Source of the DNA: Lyophyllum atratum
Taxonomy: Eukaryota; Basidiomycota; Agaricomycetes; Agaricales; Lyophyllaceae
Assembly: GCA_014905825.1 (NCBI GenBank)
Contig: JACGCN010000001.1
Location: forward strand, 3,720,001 to 3,784,000
Length of the DNA stretch: 64,000 bases
Direction: 5' to 3'
Of the stretch, positions 59,124-64,000 are shown in pieces. The position numbers and the translations under genes are program-made. The notes below the pieces were generated by a model that was given only the letters and a program-made list of their open reading frames with translations, made no database searches and was not told the origin of the DNA. How positions within the stretch are numbered: position 1 is the stretch's first letter; each line of letters begins with the position of its first letter.

Positions 59124-59407
59124 TGTGGAGACTGATGATTTCCGGGCGATTTCTGAACTAATCTACCGGTTGTATAGAGGCTTTTAATTGTGGGCGCTGT
59201 CTGAGGATCAATTATAGAAATGTGGAGCAAGCCTGGAAGAACTCCGACTCCAACTTGTAAAGACTCAGAGGCCATGGACGATAACCGACAGCTTCGAATT
59301 AGCGGCCTACTCATATACCAGAACCACTGCTCTTCGAACGATCTCCACCTATCCACAACATACCCACTGATAAAAGACGACGCTAGAGGACAAACAAAAG
59401 TTGAAAA

Positions 59408-61640
59408 TCAGCTTTCATCATGAGCAATATTAGCCGCCACTATCAAGTCGCGTGCTTCCACTGAGCGAGGGGTTATAGAGCAACGGAAGGGAGCCTTGTG
59501 GCTAGGGAGACAAAAATGGATGAGACTATCTCCACAATAGACGACAGACCAAACCTACACTGCTAAACCATCCAGGTACTCATTGCTGACCGGAATCTCC
59601 TTGCCATCCATGTCCTTTGCTTTCGCGATGTTGAGAGTGGACAGAACGGCTGCGATCGATAGCCAAACCTTGCGTTATGAAGGTCATTGTATCTGCACAT
59701 CATGTATGTAGCAGCGACTTTCTCACTGTTGCACTGGCCATGTGGCGGCCGGGACAAATCCTGCATCCCATGAGTTGAACAAGCTGTGAGGTAGACGAAG
59801 CAACCAGTACTTTTCTCTTACCTTCTGCCAAACCCAAATGCAATAACCTGATCGTCGTTATTGAGCCTCCCTTCGTCGTCGAAGAAGCGTTCTGGAAGGA
59901 ACGAATCAGGCTCCGGGTATATCGACTCATCATGCGCCATCGCCCTGTTCGACCAACAATAAACATGAAGTCACGCGCAATTGCAGATTTTAAAGACCAA
60001 ATGTTCGCCATAACCACCGAACCTGTAGAAATTGTGAGCAACAAGCATGGGACCTGATCACCCTGCAAACCTTTCGGAATATAGTATCCGTTGTAGATAT
60101 CCTCATCCCAGGCAGCATGTGGGATGCCTAAAGGGAGAACAGGGCGCCATCTCATGACTTCTCGATATATAGCCTCGACATAGGGCAAGGATTCGCGATC
60201 GCCGTAGTCAGGCAAACGATGCGTTCCAATCACAGCATCGATTTCTTCTTGCGCCTTTCGTTGTTTGTCAGGGTTCATTACCATTGCGTAGAAGAAAGTT
60301 CCTAGAGACGATGTTGTCTGGCACGGGTTTCAGCTATTAACTTGAACGAAGGATATGATGATAGAATAGCTCACAGTCTCTGCGCCAGCTACTCCGAAGA
60401 GTGAAGAAGTCAAGGACAAGTTGTGAGTGGCTGAGTTTTTTATCCAATTAGGATGGACCTCACCGACAAAGGCAGTCGCTGTAACCTCCTTCATGTCTTC
60501 CTCCGCTTCTGCAGCTACTAATCCGTCCTGCTCGTCATTCTTCTCTAGTAGCCTCCCTGCAAGGCCCGAGACCTCCACGCCACAAGCCTTCGAGTTATCA
60601 TGTCACATATTAGTATCAATGGACATATACTCAAAAGAGCTGCTTTCCTACCATTTTCTCCTTTATCCAGCCGAAGGGAACGTTCAGCATATCGTCTGTA
60701 TAAGTCTTGCACCCTGCTGCAAATGTCTTGAATCCTGCTCCTGGTAGCCATGATGGTAGATATCGGAGGAACGGGAAGGTGTTAACAAGAAGGGCTCCAG
60801 GGAAAATGGCTTCGCCCAGTTTGTCCACTGCCTGCTCAATGGCGTTGCCGAACCTGTTGACATTTGCCAGCGAGATATTGCTACCATACATAGTCGCCAT
60901 CATGATTGTTACAGCGAGACTAAATTGCGCCAATGTTAGAGAATACATGAGAGCCAAAAAATGACAACTCGCGTTCTGTGATGCGCCATGAAATCTTCTG
61001 GAGTAAGCAACATATCATGGAGCATTTCGTATATCTTTTTGCTCTGTACGGGTTGGTAGTTGGCTGAAACTTCTTTCTTGAAGTGTTGTTGAAACAATCG
61101 TCTGTGGCGCCGCCACTTGTCACCATAAGGTATGAACCCAATATTGAAGTCGAATCCCATGCTTCAAAAGGAGAGGTCAAGAGAAACGCACGGCTCAGAA
61201 TGATGACGGCCTACAGTTCGACCATCGTCGTCACTGGGCGATCGGAGTAGTTCTGAGAACGCTTCTCGAAAAGCGCAACCGCGTCTTTTAAAGAACTAAC
61301 CATTATGACATGTTGATGATATTCCCTAAAGTGAAAGATAGAGCCTAAGATGGTATCAAATACTCTATACCGTGAAAGCAGCAGAACAATATCTACCATA
61401 CTGCTTGGCCCAGCGAGAGTAGGTTAACCAAGGTTGGGTTGTCGGAAGGTCATGAGAGTTTCCTGAAATCCATCTCGGTTGGGGACCAGGCGGATATGGA
61501 AGTCTTGTGGAAAGCGAAAACCATCGCTTCACGAGGAAACCAATTGATGTTATGACAAGCAGCCCAGAGAGTCGAAACACGAGGTGGTCCATGCAAGTCT
61601 TAACGGAAAAGCTGTCCATTGAGGAGGTTATCTCTGTCAT
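59408..61640 (-). CDS. Cytochrome P450 monooxygenase, copy 1
   Basis: Twelve exons (61397-61640, 61215-61344, 60973-61161, 60652-60919, 60464-60587, 60375-60391, 60071-60317, 59998-60022, 59822-59944, 59727-59760, 59559-59668, 59408-59501) sum to 1605 nt, 534 aa. An N-terminal ER anchor (FRLSGLLVITSIGFLV) precedes the hinge LPYPPGPQP. P450 motifs: WRRHRRLFQQHF (C-helix), I-helix VAGAET|TTS, K-helix EAIYR, LPERF, heme loop FGFGRRICPGRH (heme-ligating Cys), and end [10 protein letters not shown]. The enzyme oxidises a small molecule with electrons from P450 reductase; the substrate and CYP family are not assignable. Intron 3 uses a GC donor (GCGAGT). Exons of 17 and 25 nt occur. Nearly identical to the next gene to the right. 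Confidence 0.93.
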
Positions 61641-61875
61641 TTTATATCCTACTAAACGTGGATCATCGCGGGAAGAACCTATCACACCCTACCGGACGTG
61701 GATCATCGCGGGAAGGACCTATCGTATCGAGGGTGGCACTCTTACGTGTCTGGAGTGGCCTTGTGCAGGGTGGACTGCGTGGTGTGTGCGACTGCAGGGC
61801 AAAGCGGGACGCAGAGGGAAGACGTCGAAGAAGGGTTCAATCCAGTGATTGAAGCGCTGTTTCTGCGTTAAATCT
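61641..61875. promoter_or_regulatory. P450 copy 1 upstream region
   Basis: 235 bp between the first ATG of copy 1 and the junction with the duplicated RAD5 tail. It includes a 40-bp tandem repeat and must contain the promoter and the duplication breakpoint. Confidence 0.5.
61649..61728. repeat. Two tandem copies of a 40-bp unit
   Basis: Units at 61649-61688 and 61689-61728 share the core ACGTGGATCATCGCGGGAAG and start CCTAC. They differ at about seven positions. They lie directly upstream of the P450 start. Confidence 0.8.
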
Positions 61876-62016
61876 GCAATCGGAGGTCGCGTCATCCAGA
61901 TCCAGAAACGCAAGACCGCCATCGTGAAAGAAGCGTTCCGAGGGAGCGGTACTCAAGGAGCCAAAGCTGATCCTGAAAGTATCGAGAACTTGAGAATTAT
62001 GTTCGAGGATGAGTAG
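61876..62016 (+). pseudogene. Duplicated fragment of the RAD5 last exon
   Basis: The fragment is nearly identical to the terminal RAD5 exon and keeps its frame to the same TAG ([17 protein letters not shown] ... ENLRIMFEDE). No other RAD5 exon precedes it, so it cannot be a gene. It was carried along when the P450 block was duplicated. Confidence 0.88.
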
Positions 62017-62321
62017 TGTGGAGACTGAGAATTTCTGAGTGATTTTTAGACTAATTTACCGGTTGTAAAGAGGCTCTTAATCGTGGGCGCGGTCGAGGAT
62101 CAATTATAGAGATGTTAAACAGGCCTGGAAGAGCTCCGACCACAACTTGTAAAGAGGCCATGGACGATAACCGACAGCTTCGAATAAGAGGCCTACTCAT
62201 ATACCAGAAACGCCGCTCTGTGGAGCCCGTAATGGCTCTGAGGATTGCATCACGATCTCCACATATCCTCAACATACCCACTGACAAAAGGCGACGCTAG
62301 AGAAGAAACGAACGTTGAAAA
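62017..62321. other. Intergenic spacer, duplicated
   Basis: About 305 bp matching the spacer between RAD5 and P450 copy 1 (59124-59407), with several small indels. It contains the probable 3' untranslated region of copy 2 and no gene. Confidence 0.6.
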
Positions 62322-64000
62322 TTAGGTTTCATCATGAGCAACATTAGCCGCCACAATTAAGTCGTGTGCTTCCACTGAGCGAGGGGTTATAGAGCAACGG
62401 AAGGGAGCCTTGTGGCTAGGGAGACAAAAATGAATGAGACTATCTCCACATTAGACGACAAACCAAACCTACATTGCTAAACCATCCAAGTACTCATCGC
62501 TAATTGGGATTTCTTTGCCATCCATGTCCTTTGCTTTGGTGATGTTGAGAGTGGACAGAACGGTTGCGATCGTTAGCCAAACCTTGCGTTATGAAGGTCA
62601 ATGTATCTGCGCATCACACATATAGCAGGGACTTTCTCACTGTTGCACTGGCCATGTGACGTCCGGGACAAATCCTGCATTCCGAATCCATGAATTCGAC
62701 AAGCTGTGAGGTAGACGAAGCAACCAGTATTTTTCTCTCACCTTCTGCCAAACCCGAATGCAAGAACCTGATCGTCGTTATTGAGCTTCCCTTTGTCGTC
62801 GAAGAAGCGTTCTGGAAGGAACGAGTCAGGCTCCGGGTATATCGACTCATCATGCGCCATCGCCCTGTTCGACCAACAATAAACATCGGAAAACGCGCAA
62901 TTTAACTTTTACAGACCAAATGTTCGCCATAACCACCGAGCCTGTAGAAATTGTGAGAAACAAGCATGGGACGTGATCATCCTGCATACCTTTCGGAATG
63001 TAGTATCCGTTGTAGATATCCTCATCCCAGGCAGCATGTGGAGCCCCCAAAGGGAGGACAGGGCGCCATCTCATGACTTCTCGATATATAGCCTCGACAT
63101 AGGGCAAGGACCCGCGATCGCCGTAGTCAGGCAAACGATGAGTTCCAATCACAGCATCGATTTCCTCTTGTGCCTTTCGTTGTTTGTCAGGGTTCATTAC
63201 CATTGCGTAGAAGAAAGTTCCTAGAGACGATGTTGTCTGGGATGGGTTTTAGTCGTCAACTTGAACGAAGGATATGATTACAGAATAGCTCACAGTCTCT
63301 GCGCCACCTACTCCGAAGAGTGAAGCCAAGGAGAATTCGTGAGTCGCTGAGTCATTTATCCAAGTAGGATGGACCTCAGTGCTCACCGACAAAGGCAGTC
63401 GCTGTAACCTGCTTGATATCTTCCTCCGCTTCTGCAGCTGCTAGTCCGTCCTGGTCGTCATTCTTCTCCAGTAGCCTCGCTACAAGGCCCGAGACCTCCA
63501 CGCCAGAAGCCTTCGAGTGATCGTGTCACATACTATTATCAATTAACATATACTCAAAAGTGCTGCTTTCCTACCATTTTCTCCTTTATCCAGCTGAAGG
63601 GAACATTCAGCACATCATCTGTAAGAGTCTTACATCCTGCGGCAAATGTCTTGAATCCTGCTCCTGGTAGCCATGATGGAAGATATCGAAGAAACGGGAA
63701 GGCGTTGACAAGGACGGCTCCAGGGAACATGGCTTCGCCCAGTTTGTCCACTGCCAGCCCAACCGCATTGCCGAACCTGTTGACATTCGCCAGCGAGATA
63801 TTGCTGTCATACATAGTCGCCATCACGATTGTTGCAGCGAGACTAAATTGCGCCCCTGTCAACGAACATGTAAGAGGGAAGATAAAATAACTCGCGTTCT
63901 GTTATGCGCCAAAAAATCTTCCGGGGTAAGCAGCATAGCGTGGAGCATTTCATGTATCTTTTTGGTTTGTACGGGCTGGTAGGTAGCTGAAACTTCTTTC
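62322..64000 (-). CDS. Cytochrome P450 monooxygenase, copy 2 (5' end outside the window)
   Basis: It has the same exon-intron layout as copy 1 with small indels. The terminal exon is 62322-62415, and the frame is still open in the third coding exon at the window edge. Visible: VGGAET (I-helix), EAIYR, heme loop GFGRRICPGRH, and C-terminal [10 protein letters not shown]. The GC donor GCGAGT of intron 3 is conserved. I found no stop or frameshift in the part present, so it looks functional. Differences from copy 1 include AGAET to GGAET, LGIPHA to LGAPHA, and several changes in the F-G region ([11 protein letters not shown] conserved). The very C-terminus ends HDET rather than HDES. Confidence 0.88.

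Noticed and set aside
1..64000. tRNA genes, rRNA, CRISPR arrays, bacterial-type operators or terminators
   Set aside because: I scanned by eye for T-loop-like GGTTCRA motifs and regular spaced repeats and found no supported instance. The gene style is clearly eukaryotic.

Overview
This is a 64-kb window of nuclear DNA from a filamentous basidiomycete, probably an Agaricomycete. The genes are dense and carry many short spliceosomal introns (mostly 48-70 nt, GT-AG, with CTNA-type branch points). The proteins include fungal NTE1, VPS33, RAD5, BOT1, WSS1, a YABBY-like HMG protein and tandem cytochrome P450s. I reconstructed exon structures by hand from splice signals, reading-frame continuity and family motifs. 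For the recognised genes the summed exon lengths are multiples of three.

Layout. 1-2.6 kb: a serine-rich orphan gene running off the left edge. 3.2-14.5 kb: one complete non-LTR (LINE, Tad1-like) retrotransposon on the minus strand, about 11.3 kb, with a poly(A) tail and a perfect 14-bp target-site duplication. It carries a gag-like ORF1, an endonuclease/RT/RNase H ORF2, an extra 5' ORF and two intron-like interruptions. 15-18.5 kb: an Nvj2/TEX2-type lipid-transfer protein. 19.3-24.2 kb: a gene-poor, AT-richer stretch with two orphan genes, a possible P450 N-terminal scrap and a glyoxalase-fold (VOC) pseudogene. 24.5-35.6 kb: methylisocitrate lyase, NTE1 phospholipase and VPS33, all on the plus strand. 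36.5-54.4 kb: a small HMG/YABBY-like protein, an F-box/LRR protein, LRP1/C1D, SF3B5, a long methyltransferase, WSS1, EFM3, BOT1 and CCT7, including a 422-bp MITE-like element. 54.5-59.1 kb: RAD5. 59.4-64 kb: two P450 genes produced by a segmental duplication that also copied the last exon of RAD5.

How the genes relate. Most are unlinked housekeeping functions: RNA processing (LRP1, SF3B5), translation and proteostasis (EFM3, BOT1, CCT7), membrane and vesicle biology (SMP protein, NTE1, VPS33), genome maintenance (RAD5, WSS1) and propionate metabolism (methylisocitrate lyase). Three divergent pairs share very short intergenic promoters (LRP1/SF3B5, EFM3/BOT1, CCT7/RAD5).

The most striking observations are extreme microexons and the retrotransposon introns. 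In RAD5 two successive exons of 5 and 3 nt rebuild the ATP-binding motif I. In WSS1 a 6-nt exon restores a conserved stretch, and in NTE1 there is a 12-nt exon. In the LINE, a 50-nt intron separates the only usable ORF2 start codon from the endonuclease, and a 53-nt intron joins the two halves of ORF1.
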